14,937 nt of DNA from G020351775 sp039588335 (GCA_039588335.1 JBDGZZ010000077.1:1-14937); one strand, 5' to 3'; shown: positions 1 through 8,588, counted from the stretch's first letter. The notes: generated from the letters alone by a model not told the origin. Translations and numbers: made by a program.

Positions 1-81
1 CGACGGCGGCTCGCATTCGATGAAATGCGAAGGACGTGGCAGACGATGTTACCGGTCGTACTAGTGGACGGCAAGCCATGA
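1..81 (+). CDS. C-terminal end of an unidentified upstream gene (partial)
   Basis: Frame 1 is open from the window edge to a TGA at 79-81 and encodes 26 residues ending in LPVVLVDGKP. The stop overlaps the ATG at 78 of the next gene in an ATGA arrangement, which is typical of translationally coupled genes. That is the main reason to think this frame is real. Too little is present to name a family. Genes next to YaiO-type proteins are often envelope polysaccharide or glycosyltransferase genes, but nothing here proves that. Another short frame stops at TGA 21-23 and is less likely, because it would leave no coupling with the next gene. Confidence 0.45.
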   Translation, partial: RRRLAFDEMRRTWQTMLPVVLVDGKP

Positions 82-1877
82 TGAGCGGGACACGCTTGAT
101 AGCTCTGTCACTAGTGTTGAGCGCAACCGCGCCTGCAGTTGCACGCGCTCAGAATCCAGCTGACATCGCTTGGCGGCAGGGGGACCTGATCACCGCAGAG
201 CGCCTCTATGCAGAGCGTCTCGCCGCCGATTCCTCAGATGAAATTGCGCTACACCGCATGGCTCTCATGTCGGGATGGAACGGTCATTACCGGCAGAGTA
301 TCGGGCTGTTCGATCGTTTGCTGGAGATCTCCCCGCAGAACTGGGAGGCGTCCGTTGACCGCGCCCGGGTCTTTGCATGGGAAGGACAAACCAAGAGGGC
401 CCTCACGTTGCTCGACCAGGTACTCGAGCAGCAGCCGACGTACGTGCCTGCCCTACAGGCCCGAGCCCTGTTCCAATCATGGGCTGGCGAGCACGGCGCA
501 GCCATGTCGACCTATGAACAGATCGGCCAGATAGTTCCTGAGAATCGGTCGATACCGCGGGAGCGTGCCCGCGTGCTATCCTGGTCTTCGCAGCTCGACG
601 CAGCTATCGCCATCTACGATAGCCTACTTGAAACCGACCCCGCCGATCGTGAGACCCGACTCGGTCTTGCCCTAGTGTTGTCATGGGCTGACCAGCTGGA
701 CTCTGCAGCGGCTATCTACCACGCGTTGCTCGCCGTCGACTCCGAGGATGATCAGGCGCTACAGGGCCTGGGTCGCGTTCTGAGCTGGGACGGCGACTTG
801 GTTGGCGGTGAACGGTACTGGCGTCGGGCCGTTGCGGTCAGCCCACGAGACGTAAACGCCTTGGCCGGACTCGCGGCGACACTCAGGTGGCAGGGCCGCG
901 ACGCCGAGGCACTCGGCTTCCTGGTGCAGGCGGATTCAATCGCACCAGGCCATGGCGACGTGCGGACAGAACTCCAGTGGGTTCGTACGGCGGTGGCGCC
1001 TCGGGGGACGATCGCCTGGGTGTATGAAAGCGACACGGACGGCAACCGCATCTCCTCGCTCATGAGTCCGGTCGCCTGGCGACCCACGCCGCGACACGAG
1101 CTGCGCGCGATGGGTTACCTGCGCAACCTCAGAGTCACCGGAGCAAATCCGGTGGAGTACACCGCATACGGCGCTCAGGTGGATGGCTGGACGCAGATCG
1201 AGCCCGGATGGGAGTTTCTTCTCGGCTTGGGTGTGAGTGGCAGCGATGCGGCCGGTACAGGTGCGTTAGGACGGTTCTCCTCGAAGATCAGCAGTCCGGG
1301 CCGGTACCCAGTGTGGGGAACAGTTGCCTTCTCACATGAGCCACTAGATGCCTCGGCGTTGCTGGTACAAAACCAGGTAACCGTGGACATGCTGAGCATC
1401 GAGGCACGTGCTGTGCCCGCGGGCGGGTGGACCGTGAACGTCAGCGGCTCCTACGCGAAGTTCGACGGATCCGAACCGAATCCCAGAAGGGCTGCCTTCC
1501 TGGGTGTAACGCGGCGCTTTACTCGGCAGATCGCGGCCGGGACGGCGATCAGGACTTTCGGATTCGAGAAAGACTTGAACGACGGATACTTCGACCCGGA
1601 TCTTTACTTCCTCGGTGAGGTCAATGCCGGTTGGCGAAACCAATATGGCAAGTGGTACGCTGCGGTAGCTCTGGCTCCAGGACTACAGCTGGTCGGCAAG
1701 GGCGGAGATCTGTCCTTCTCCGGACGAGCCCGCGTTGCCCTGGGATACCGGGTCGGTCCTGGCCGCGAGGTCGAACTGACGGGAGGGTTCTCCACTACCG
1801 GCCTGAGCATGTTCGGCTCGAACGTTGGGGACTACCGCTACAGAACCACGAGCTTGTCGGCAGGGTGGGTCTTCTGA
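78..1877 (+). CDS. Secreted TPR protein with C-terminal YaiO-type outer-membrane beta-barrel
   Basis: The product is probably an outer-membrane protein with a periplasmic TPR solenoid. The 599 residues start with a signal peptide (MMSGTRLIAL, then a hydrophobic core, cleavage near ARA-Q at 24/25). TPR-like repeats cover about 30-305, with tryptophans at 67, 101, 135, 169, 203, 237 and 271, exactly 34 residues apart. The rest (about 310-599) alternates polar and aromatic residues as in a beta-barrel and ends in a terminal Phe (SAGWVF), the usual assembly signal for barrels. The E. coli YaiO family is mainly the barrel; TPR fusions resemble exopolysaccharide export proteins such as PgaA in layout. 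I chose ATG 78 over the in-frame GTG at 36 because it overlaps the upstream stop, has GGACGG at 66-71 as a ribosome site, and begins the signal peptide directly. The barrel assignment is from recall of the family; export of a polysaccharide is inference. Confidence 0.8.
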   Translation: MMSGTRLIALSLVLSATAPAVARAQNPADIAWRQGDLITAERLYAERLAADSSDEIALHRMALMSGWNGHYRQSIGLFDRLLEISPQNWEASVDRARVFAWEGQTKRALTLLDQVLEQQPTYVPALQARALFQSWAGEHGAAMSTYEQIGQIVPENRSIPRERARVLSWSSQLDAAIAIYDSLLETDPADRETRLGLALVLSWADQLDSAAAIYHALLAVDSEDDQALQGLGRVLSWDGDLVGGERYWRRAVAVSPRDVNALAGLAATLRWQGRDAEALGFLVQADSIAPGHGDVRTELQWVRTAVAPRGTIAWVYESDTDGNRISSLMSPVAWRPTPRHELRAMGYLRNLRVTGANPVEYTAYGAQVDGWTQIEPGWEFLLGLGVSGSDAAGTGALGRFSSKISSPGRYPVWGTVAFSHEPLDASALLVQNQVTVDMLSIEARAVPAGGWTVNVSGSYAKFDGSEPNPRRAAFLGVTRRFTRQIAAGTAIRTFGFEKDLNDGYFDPDLYFLGEVNAGWRNQYGKWYAAVALAPGLQLVGKGGDLSFSGRARVALGYRVGPGREVELTGGFSTTGLSMFGSNVGDYRYRTTSLSAGWVF

Positions 1878-2003
1878 CGCCGCGCGGGTCGTACTGCATT
1901 TGACTGCATGTAGCACATTCCACCGCCAATAGACGCACTCGTTCCACCCGGCTACCTTCCGGCATGTAGTTCTCACATCAACAAACCTCACATTCGACTA
2001 CGC

Positions 2004-2010
2004 AGGAGGT
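2004..2010 (+). promoter_or_regulatory. Strong Shine-Dalgarno site of the purF-like gene
   Basis: AGGAGGT lies 5 bases upstream of the GTG at 2016. It fixes that GTG as the start, so the protein really begins M-G-G-M-F-G without the usual cysteine. Confidence 0.85.
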
Positions 2011-2015
2011 AGGCA

Positions 2016-3419
2016 GTGGGCGGAATGTTTGGCGTTGTCTCGAGCGACGACTGCGTCGCCGATTTGTACTACGGTACCGACTATCACTCGCACCTCGGGA
2101 CTATGCGCGGTGGCCTGGCCGTGAAGAACGGGACGGGGTTCACTCGTTTCATTCACGACATCACCAACGCTCAGTTCAGAAGCAAGTTCGAGGACGACCT
2201 TCATAAGCTCCAGGGAAACATGGGAATTGGTGTCATCAGTGACTATGAAGATCAGCCGCTCATTATCAGCTCGCACCATGGGACCTATGCGGTAGTAACA
2301 GTGAGTAAGGTCGACAACCTAGAGCAGCTGGTGCAGGCGGCCCTGAAGAAGAATGGCACACACTTCTCGGAGATGACGGGAAGCGAAGTGAATCCGACAC
2401 AGCTGGTAGCACACCTCATCGATCAAGGAGCGACGTTCGAAGAAGGGATTGCACATGCACAGGACAAGATCGAAGGATCGTGTTCGATCCTGCTGCTAAC
2501 CAACAAAGGCATATATGCAGCGCGGGACCGTCTCGGGCGTACGCCGATAGTGACGGGAGAGAAGGACGGGTCTTTTGCTGTTACACTCGAATCCTGCTCA
2601 CTCCCCAACCTTGGATATCACGTTTCCAGGTATCTCGGACCGGGAGAAGTGGTATGCGCTACCCACGATGGGATAGAGCAACTAGTACCACCGGGAGACC
2701 GAATGCAGATCTGCGCTTTCCTATGGGTCTACTACGGATACCCTGCCTCGAACTACGAGGATGTCAACGTGGAAGCCGCTCGATATCGATGTGGCGAGTT
2801 CTTGGCGCAACGCGACGATGTCGAAGTCGACATCGTGGCAGGAATTCCGGATTCGGGCACCGGCCACGCGATCGGATATGCCAATGCGGCTCGAGTGCCC
2901 TACCGCCGCCCCTTTGTCAAGTACACCCCCACATGGCCACGCAGCTTTATGCCGCAGGATCAACGCATCCGAGATCTTGTCGCGCGCATGAAGCTAATCC
3001 CGATCAAAGAGCTCATCGACGGAAACCGGCTGCTCTTCTGTGAAGACTCAATAGTCCGCGGCACGCAACTCAAAGACATCATCGAACGCATCTTCGATTA
3101 CGGAGCAAAGGAAGTCCACATGCGCCCCGCGTGTCCTCCGTTGGTCTTTGGGTGCAAGTTCCTCAACTTTTCACGGTCCCGGTCGGAACTCGACCTGGCC
3201 GGTCGGAGAGCCGTGCACGAGCTGGAGGGAAACGATCCCGACAATCTCGACCAGTACGCCAACCCGGACTCGGATAACCACTGCGCAATGGTGGAATCGA
3301 TCAGGAACCGACTCGGCCTTACCTCACTCAGATATCAGCGTCTGGACGACCTAGTTGCCGCCATAGGAATCCCCAGGGAGAACCTCTGCACGTATTGTTG
3401 GAATGGAGCTGAAGGGTAA
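2016..3419 (+). CDS. PurF-like amidophosphoribosyltransferase with degenerate glutaminase site
   Basis: The 467-residue protein aligns along its length with PurF, which makes phosphoribosylamine from PRPP and glutamine in purine synthesis. The phosphoribosyltransferase half is intact: IPDSG at 277-281 matches the pyrophosphate loop and LFCEDSIVRGTQ at 340-351 the PRPP-binding motif. Cysteines 233, 380, 458 and 461 fall where the Bacillus-type enzyme binds its 4Fe-4S cluster. The glutaminase half is not normal. The N-terminal nucleophile Cys is Gly2 (GGMFG for CGVFG), the Arg of the RYAT motif is Val73, the NG of the oxyanion hole is HG (88-89), and the SDTE segment reads NPTQ (126-129). Cys13 is the only nearby cysteine and is not at the mature N-terminus. 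The gene is alone, not in a pur operon. It may use ammonia, take nitrogen from a partner, or have another role. I leave the symbol empty for that reason. Confidence 0.85.
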   Translation: MGGMFGVVSSDDCVADLYYGTDYHSHLGTMRGGLAVKNGTGFTRFIHDITNAQFRSKFEDDLHKLQGNMGIGVISDYEDQPLIISSHHGTYAVVTVSKVDNLEQLVQAALKKNGTHFSEMTGSEVNPTQLVAHLIDQGATFEEGIAHAQDKIEGSCSILLLTNKGIYAARDRLGRTPIVTGEKDGSFAVTLESCSLPNLGYHVSRYLGPGEVVCATHDGIEQLVPPGDRMQICAFLWVYYGYPASNYEDVNVEAARYRCGEFLAQRDDVEVDIVAGIPDSGTGHAIGYANAARVPYRRPFVKYTPTWPRSFMPQDQRIRDLVARMKLIPIKELIDGNRLLFCEDSIVRGTQLKDIIERIFDYGAKEVHMRPACPPLVFGCKFLNFSRSRSELDLAGRRAVHELEGNDPDNLDQYANPDSDNHCAMVESIRNRLGLTSLRYQRLDDLVAAIGIPRENLCTYCWNGAEG

Positions 3420-3586
3420 GACCGTGAATGCAACGATAGGAGTGTTGGAGGAGGTCAAAGAGAGCTAGAATCGCCGCCTGCACGGTCCCTTCCCTTACGG
3501 CTCCACCGCTTTGAAACCTTATTTCCACCCGCAACGTCTATTTTGTATGATTGGATAGTGCACATCACCCGAGCCGGCAAGGACCC

Positions 3587-3919
3587 GTGAAAAGGACCGG
3601 ATACCTTGGTGAGCTGGAACAGATGGTTCTACTCGCCATCCTCCAATTGAGAGACAGGGCCTTCGGCACCAACGTACTCGACGAGCTGAACATCCGGGTT
3701 CAGCGCAAGGTGTCGCGGGGAGCACTCTATGTGACGCTAGATAGGCTGGAGGAGAAAGGGATGCTGACGTCGAAACTCGGCGACCCAACCCCACGGCGCG
3801 GAGGACGGCCAAAGCGCTACTTGAGGGTCACTGCCGCCGGAGTTGCGGCACTCCGAAAGTCCAGAACTGCATGGCTGAGTCTATGGGAGGGACTAGACTC
3901 GGTGTTTGAACAACCATGA
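3587..3919 (+). CDS. PadR-family transcriptional repressor
   Basis: This 110-residue winged-helix protein carries the PadR signature: YLGELEQMVLLAIL near the N-terminus, GALYVTLDRLEEKGML in the recognition region, and the basic wing RRGGRPKRYLRVT. PadR proteins are usually small-molecule-responsive repressors of the adjacent transporter. I prefer GTG 3587 to the in-frame TTG at 3551: family members begin a few residues before the YLGE block, the extra 12 residues look unlike a protein start, and AAGGA at 3579-3583 lies just upstream, though its spacing is short. The stop overlaps the start of the permease gene (ATGA), so the two should be co-expressed and this protein probably controls both. 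A TATGAT at 3546-3551 could be a -10 element, but I see no matching -35. Confidence 0.88.
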   Translation: MKRTGYLGELEQMVLLAILQLRDRAFGTNVLDELNIRVQRKVSRGALYVTLDRLEEKGMLTSKLGDPTPRRGGRPKRYLRVTAAGVAALRKSRTAWLSLWEGLDSVFEQP

Positions 3920-6618
3920 GACCCGCTCGCGACATCTCTCCGCCAGGTATCGCTACAGCGTTGCTCGCTGTGTGCCTTCCTAGAGGCAGGACGAGGGAGA
4001 GCGTACTGGGCGACCTTCACGAAGCATACGTAGACATGGTGGAAACGCGTGCGTCGGGCTTCAGCAGATCGCTCAGTGCCAGGCGATGGTATTGGCTTCA
4101 GGCGCTGCTTGTTGGAGCGAACTACCTGAAGCATAGCGTGTTGCATGGACGCAAACGTTCCCACCCAGCCGGCTCTCCGCTTCACAATCCGACCAGTAGG
4201 TCTCAGAGAGGCTCAACCATGAATAACCTGTGGCAGGACATCCGCTTCGCAGTGCGCATGTTCCTGCGTAGCCCCGGTTTCACCATCGCCAGCGTGTCTG
4301 TGTTAGCCATCGGAATCGGCGCGGTGACTGTCATGTTCAGCACGCTCAACTCCGTGGCGCTCCGCCCCCTGCCTTTCGAAGATCCAGAGAGGCTCGTGTG
4401 GGCCTGGGGAACCAACGATACCAGAAGCTCCAATTCCATGTCAGCGTTGGACTATTGGGACTATCGGGAGGAGAGCTACGCGCTCGAGTCCCTGGGTGCT
4501 TTCTTGCTGTTCACGCCCCGTGCGATCATAACCGGCGAAACCGAACCCGAACGCGTCTTCAGTACGCTCGTCTCATATAACTTGTTCTCTACACTGGGCG
4601 TCTCTCCTCAGCTCGGTCGATCGTTCCTCAGAGAAGAAGAGCGCAATGGATCAGAAAATGTGGTCGTGGTATCCGACGGGTTCTGGCAGCGGAGGCTTGG
4701 AAGAGACCCTGCCTCAGTGGGTACCACCCTCACGGTCAACGGAGAGCCCTACCAGATCATAGGAGTGATGCCTGCCGAGTTCGACTACCCGGGTGGCATC
4801 GAGATGTGGTTCCCCATGCGGGATGACACTCCCTACGCCCAAGGCCGCGGCAACAATAATTTCTTCTACGTCGGACGGCTAGGCGACGAGGTTACCATAG
4901 AGCAGGCTCAAACAGAGGTTGACTTGATCGCTCGCCGGTTGGAGGAAGCTTACCCCGAAACGAACGAGTCGTGGGGTCTCCGATTGGTTCCGCTGCATGA
5001 GCGCTACTTCGCGGGAACACGATCCAGGTTGGTGGTATTTCTGGGATTGGTGGGGTTGGTCCTGTTGATCGCATGCGCCAACGTCGCCTCGCTGTCTCTG
5101 GCGCGTGCCTCGACTCGCAGCGGAGAAATCGCCGTGAGGTTCTCACTCGGTGCTGCACGATCGCGAGTTGTCAGTCAGTTGCTCACCGAAAGTCTCCTCG
5201 TCGCACTTGCAGGTGGTGGAGTAGGTCTCGTCGTGGCCTACTATGGAATTGGGGCGCTCAAATCATTGGGTCCCGCCCTACCGCGGCTTCAGGAGATTGG
5301 CATCGATACGAGAGTGCTGGGATTCACATTCGCTATCTCACTGTTCACGAGTGTATTGGTCGGGATAGTGCCGGCATTAAAAGGAACACAACTGCCCTTG
5401 GCTGAGACACTCAAAGTGGGAGGTGCACGGAGCAGCGGTCACGGGAAGACGAGATTCCGCAGCGGACTCGTCGTAACGCAAGTAGCTCTCTCTCTGATGC
5501 TGATGATTGCGTCCGGCCTCCTCATACAGAGCTACACTCGACTGCAACGCGAGGAAGCCGGATTCCGGGTCCAAGGAATCCTACAGGCAGAGTTGCAGCT
5601 TCCGGAATGGAGATATACATCTTCCGAAGAACAGGCACAGGCCTGGGCTGAGTTGCACGATCGAGTGCGTGCTCTCCCTGGCGTCATCGGGGTCGGATCT
5701 ATCGATCAAGTTCCCATACGTTCTGGCGGCACTTACAATCACATCCATCGAGCAGACCAACCGCCTACGAGCGCGGCAGAACGGTCCGAGATGTGGGCCC
5801 AACGCAGGTTTGCGTCAGAGGATTACCTCACCGCCATGGGCATTCCAATATTGGCGGGGCGTTCACTGGAACCAACCGATCAGCAGGGGAGCCCTTCCGT
5901 AATCGTCATCAGCGAGACAATGGCGGATCGGTTCTTCCCACAGGAGAGTCCGCTAGGCAAGGAAATGGTTCTGTGGGAGCAGAACTTTCTAATCGTGGGG
6001 GTCGCGGGCGACGTGAAGGAGTTTGGGCTGGGCGCAACAACGCCTCCGGTGTTCTATATGCCCACCCGTCAGTGGCCCCAGGTAAGAACGCAGCTCTTGG
6101 TGCGGACAGCAGGAGATCCGTTGGCACTGGCCGGAGCGCTGCGCCGAACGGTGTGGGAGATGGACCGCGGCATTCCCATCTCAGGGCTACAGACGATGGA
6201 GTCGCGCGTTTCTCAATCGTTAGCCGGCCCCAGGTTCAGCATGCTTCTGGTGGGACTGTTCGCAATCGTGGCTTTGATCCTCGCCTCGACAGGACTGTAC
6301 GGCATCCTGGCCTACTTTGTCAGGCAACGCAATCGGGAACTCGGCATCAGGGTCGCTTTGGGAGCCGGCCCCAAGAGCATCATGGTACTCGTGCTCAAAC
6401 ACGGGATGTTGTTGACAGGAGCCGGCATCATCCTCGGACTGTTGGGTGGTTTCGCAGGTGCGCGCGTGCTGCAAACGCTCCTCTACAACGTTGCACCAAC
6501 CGACGCACTGACCTTCAGCGGAGTGAGCCTCTGCCTGGCAGCGGTAGCATTGGCGGCCTGCATAATCCCAGCGAGAAGAGCACTCAAGGTTGATCCACAG
6601 GAGGTGCTGAGGGAGTAA
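3916..6618 (+). CDS. ADOP-type orphan ABC permease (FtsX/MacB-like, duplicated)
   Basis: This 900-residue inner-membrane protein belongs to the 'acidobacterial duplicated orphan permease' type. Residues 1-100 form the soluble prefix found in this family, with LGDLHEAYVDMV at 31-42. The first permease unit (about 102-495) has a membrane segment at 122-147, a large periplasmic domain (150-370) and three more segments (371-396, 424-446, 467-488). The second unit repeats this: a segment at 516-538, a periplasmic domain (550-773), then segments near 774-801, 829-848 and 865-886. The blocks VRFSLGAARSRVV and IRVALGAGPKSIM are the MacB-like cytoplasmic coupling loops. No ATPase gene is nearby, so it must use one encoded elsewhere or work without one. 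It may move a lipid, peptide or drug, or act as a mechanotransmitter; the substrate is unknown. Translation is coupled to the PadR gene by ATGA. An internal ATG at 4219 is also a plausible start. Confidence 0.9.
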   Translation: MRPARDISPPGIATALLAVCLPRGRTRESVLGDLHEAYVDMVETRASGFSRSLSARRWYWLQALLVGANYLKHSVLHGRKRSHPAGSPLHNPTSRSQRGSTMNNLWQDIRFAVRMFLRSPGFTIASVSVLAIGIGAVTVMFSTLNSVALRPLPFEDPERLVWAWGTNDTRSSNSMSALDYWDYREESYALESLGAFLLFTPRAIITGETEPERVFSTLVSYNLFSTLGVSPQLGRSFLREEERNGSENVVVVSDGFWQRRLGRDPASVGTTLTVNGEPYQIIGVMPAEFDYPGGIEMWFPMRDDTPYAQGRGNNNFFYVGRLGDEVTIEQAQTEVDLIARRLEEAYPETNESWGLRLVPLHERYFAGTRSRLVVFLGLVGLVLLIACANVASLSLARASTRSGEIAVRFSLGAARSRVVSQLLTESLLVALAGGGVGLVVAYYGIGALKSLGPALPRLQEIGIDTRVLGFTFAISLFTSVLVGIVPALKGTQLPLAETLKVGGARSSGHGKTRFRSGLVVTQVALSLMLMIASGLLIQSYTRLQREEAGFRVQGILQAELQLPEWRYTSSEEQAQAWAELHDRVRALPGVIGVGSIDQVPIRSGGTYNHIHRADQPPTSAAERSEMWAQRRFASEDYLTAMGIPILAGRSLEPTDQQGSPSVIVISETMADRFFPQESPLGKEMVLWEQNFLIVGVAGDVKEFGLGATTPPVFYMPTRQWPQVRTQLLVRTAGDPLALAGALRRTVWEMDRGIPISGLQTMESRVSQSLAGPRFSMLLVGLFAIVALILASTGLYGILAYFVRQRNRELGIRVALGAGPKSIMVLVLKHGMLLTGAGIILGLLGGFAGARVLQTLLYNVAPTDALTFSGVSLCLAAVALAACIIPARRALKVDPQEVLRE

Positions 6619-6629
6619 TGGAAGAAGAG

Positions 6630-6681
6630 AAGTGGGAAAGGAGAGAATGTAAACGTCCTGCATTTCTCTTCCTACCCACCT
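6630..6681. terminator. Imperfect hairpin between convergent genes, possible bidirectional terminator
   Basis: The left arm (about 6630-6649, AAGTGGGAAAGGAGAGAATG) pairs with the right arm (6661-6681) apart from a few bulges and one mismatch, around an 11-base loop. It lies just past the permease stop and covers the stop of the convergent protease gene. There is no clear T-run on either strand, so it is an atypical terminator at best. Confidence 0.4.
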
Positions 6682-8588
6682 TCCAACAGGTATCTCCGCA
6701 AATCTCCAACATCATACTCGCCGTTCCCGTTACCGTCCGTATCCAGGAGAAGTCTCTGATCGTCTGTTAGCACAGAAGTAGGGAACGGCAGCAGACCCGA
6801 CATCAAGGTTGAATCGGGAATTATCACAGAGCGAACCCTCAGGGTGAGAACGGTTGTGCCCGTGACCCCACGGTCGTCCCGAATTTGAATGTCGAGACCA
6901 AACTCACCTGTCTGAAAGGGAGTGCCTTCAACCAAGAGGCGGTCGGCGGCGATCTCCAACTCGAGTCCGCGTGGCAACGTGTTGTGACCCGCCGCCACAC
7001 CATAAGGGAGCACTCCACCGCCAATCGGAAGATCGATGCTGACCGACTCGAGTGCCGTAACATCCTCGAGGCCCCCCCGGGCCACCACCCCTGGCGACTC
7101 CGCCGTGGAGATTACCAGCCGCACTCCATTCCCACTTGTTTCGATCGAGTGGATCGTAACCGCCGTGGCCGTTCCATCGGCAAGACGTGTTGCCGGGTAC
7201 GAGAGGTTACTGATGATCGGCACCGATCCGTCCACTACAAAGATGTCCGCCGCCTCGCCTCGGTTTCCGCCCTCAAGGTGGGTCCTCACCAGGGTGCTGT
7301 TTCCATCAGCCTCTATCAGGTTCACCAAGTAGAATGGAGACGTCTCGGGAGGGTTGGGTCTCAACACACCGCCTTGGTTGTAGTGGTAGATCAAGATGCC
7401 TGAGCCAGGAAGGTCGACATCGAATCCTACCGCCGGTCGGTATTCAATGAATAACGATTCGACTCCGCTCGCATCCAGAGGTACCTGCAACACCTGTTGT
7501 GAGGATTGGACTGGCTGCAGAACGAACTCCCCGTGCCTGACGTCACCCACCTCTCGAAGATTGATCCACCCAAGACGGTTCCTCATGTAAGGTGAGAAAT
7601 GCGTTGGTCCAAAGCTGGGGAATTCGTCTGCCGGCCCGCAGCCCCAAGACCCGCCGGCCATGAGATCGAAACACCCAAGAACCCAGCGACGGTTTACCGA
7701 CAGGATGCTCTCGAGCCCCTCTCCTATCGGATGATAAAGATCCGGGAGTCGAAGCTCGTGGCCCAATTCATGGGCGACCACGGCAATCGTGGAGAGAGGA
7801 GCTCCATCGCACTCAGAAGCACTGATTATGACATAACCGTCGGCCAATATACGAGTGCCAGCGGGCCTCAAGTCATTGGACTCGTACGGGACCCCACCGT
7901 TCCGCGGTGCCAGACCTGACTTGTGGGGCCATACACCTGAACCACCGCATGACCGTGCGCTTTCCGTGAAAAGGAATGTGAGAGCGTCTACAGTTCCGTT
8001 GTCATCCCCGCTATTGGGGATCCCGTCAGGGCCGTCATTGTCGAACCGGCCAAAGTCGAGTTCCTGGTCGGCCGCCGCTATCGCCTCCAACAGGTAAGCG
8101 CTGAAATCTGGTCCTGTTCCAAACACCGACGTATCGCCCCCGGTGCCGCCCTCAAGAGTCACCGAGGTCCGGTACCACGGAGCGACTGCGCCGGCCGCGC
8201 TGAGCCGGCTGCTCGACGCTTCCTCGAAGAATTCACGCAAAGTGCCAGAAGCCGAGGGACCTTCGAAGAAGAGTTGCTGCAGGTGACCTTCGGGTGCCTG
8301 TGGATCTTCAGAATCCGAAAAGAGGGCCGGCACTAGCAGAACGGTTAGCACTCCGGTGATCGGATCACCCGTGACAGCCGACCGCTCGGCACGCAGAGCC
8401 CATCCCTCGTCACTGAATCCCACTGCTCTCTCAACTGCCGGTGCGGCTCGTAGGCCAAGCAATGACCGCAGAGTCTCCAGATCTTCCACGTGCTGAGCGT
8501 GTGTGATTCGAGCACACAGGAGGATCAACACCAGCACCAGCGACCCAACTGGTCCCATCGGACTCAGCCCGTGGAGACGTCCGGTCAC
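6672..8588 (-). CDS. Secreted M6-family metalloprotease with Ig-like and dockerin-like C-terminus
   Basis: The 638-residue exported protease resembles the M6 (immune inhibitor A type) zinc peptidases. A signal peptide (core 13-29, cleavage near THA-Q at 31/32) is followed by the catalytic domain. Zinc-binding HELGH is at 273-277, extended by LRLPDLY (279-285) as in M6 enzymes, and the Met-turn is FDLMAGGSWG (307-316). Residues around 505-587 look like a putative Ig fold (LPRGLELEI, VEGTPFQTGEFGLDIQIRDD). The C-terminus has one calcium-loop motif, DTDGNGNGEYDVGDL (616-630), like half a dockerin or an EF-hand. The GTG start at 8588 overlaps the stop of the upstream lipoprotein gene (GTGA), so the two are coupled. 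It likely degrades extracellular or envelope protein. The family call is firm; substrate and location after export are inference. Confidence 0.88.
   Translation of the reverse strand: MTGRLHGLSPMGPVGSLVLVLILLCARITHAQHVEDLETLRSLLGLRAAPAVERAVGFSDEGWALRAERSAVTGDPITGVLTVLLVPALFSDSEDPQAPEGHLQQLFFEGPSASGTLREFFEEASSSRLSAAGAVAPWYRTSVTLEGGTGGDTSVFGTGPDFSAYLLEAIAAADQELDFGRFDNDGPDGIPNSGDDNGTVDALTFLFTESARSCGGSGVWPHKSGLAPRNGGVPYESNDLRPAGTRILADGYVIISASECDGAPLSTIAVVAHELGHELRLPDLYHPIGEGLESILSVNRRWVLGCFDLMAGGSWGCGPADEFPSFGPTHFSPYMRNRLGWINLREVGDVRHGEFVLQPVQSSQQVLQVPLDASGVESLFIEYRPAVGFDVDLPGSGILIYHYNQGGVLRPNPPETSPFYLVNLIEADGNSTLVRTHLEGGNRGEAADIFVVDGSVPIISNLSYPATRLADGTATAVTIHSIETSGNGVRLVISTAESPGVVARGGLEDVTALESVSIDLPIGGGVLPYGVAAGHNTLPRGLELEIAADRLLVEGTPFQTGEFGLDIQIRDDRGVTGTTVLTLRVRSVIIPDSTLMSGLLPFPTSVLTDDQRLLLDTDGNGNGEYDVGDLRRYLLEGG

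Noticed and set aside
36..77. N-terminal extension of the YaiO-type protein from GTG 36
   Set aside because: These residues are read from DNA that fits the upstream gene in another frame, and they would sit in front of a good signal peptide.
3403..3468. A 21-codon frame starting MELKGKTVNATIG that overlaps the end of the purF-like gene
   Set aside because: It has no good ribosome site, is very short and matches nothing I know. A chance frame is more likely, though a remnant of a lost gene start cannot be excluded.
3538..3558. CTAT...ATAG inverted repeat as a PadR operator
   Set aside because: Only four bases pair and the interior does not, so it is too weak to list as a site.
5793..6593. 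Long 266-codon frame on the plus strand inside the permease gene
   Set aside because: It is an out-of-frame reading of a clearly coding region; its composition is rich in Arg and Gly and it has no recognisable domain.
6885..7403. Plus-strand frame of 172 codons opposite the metalloprotease gene
   Set aside because: It is antisense to a gene with intact catalytic motifs and has no domain of its own.
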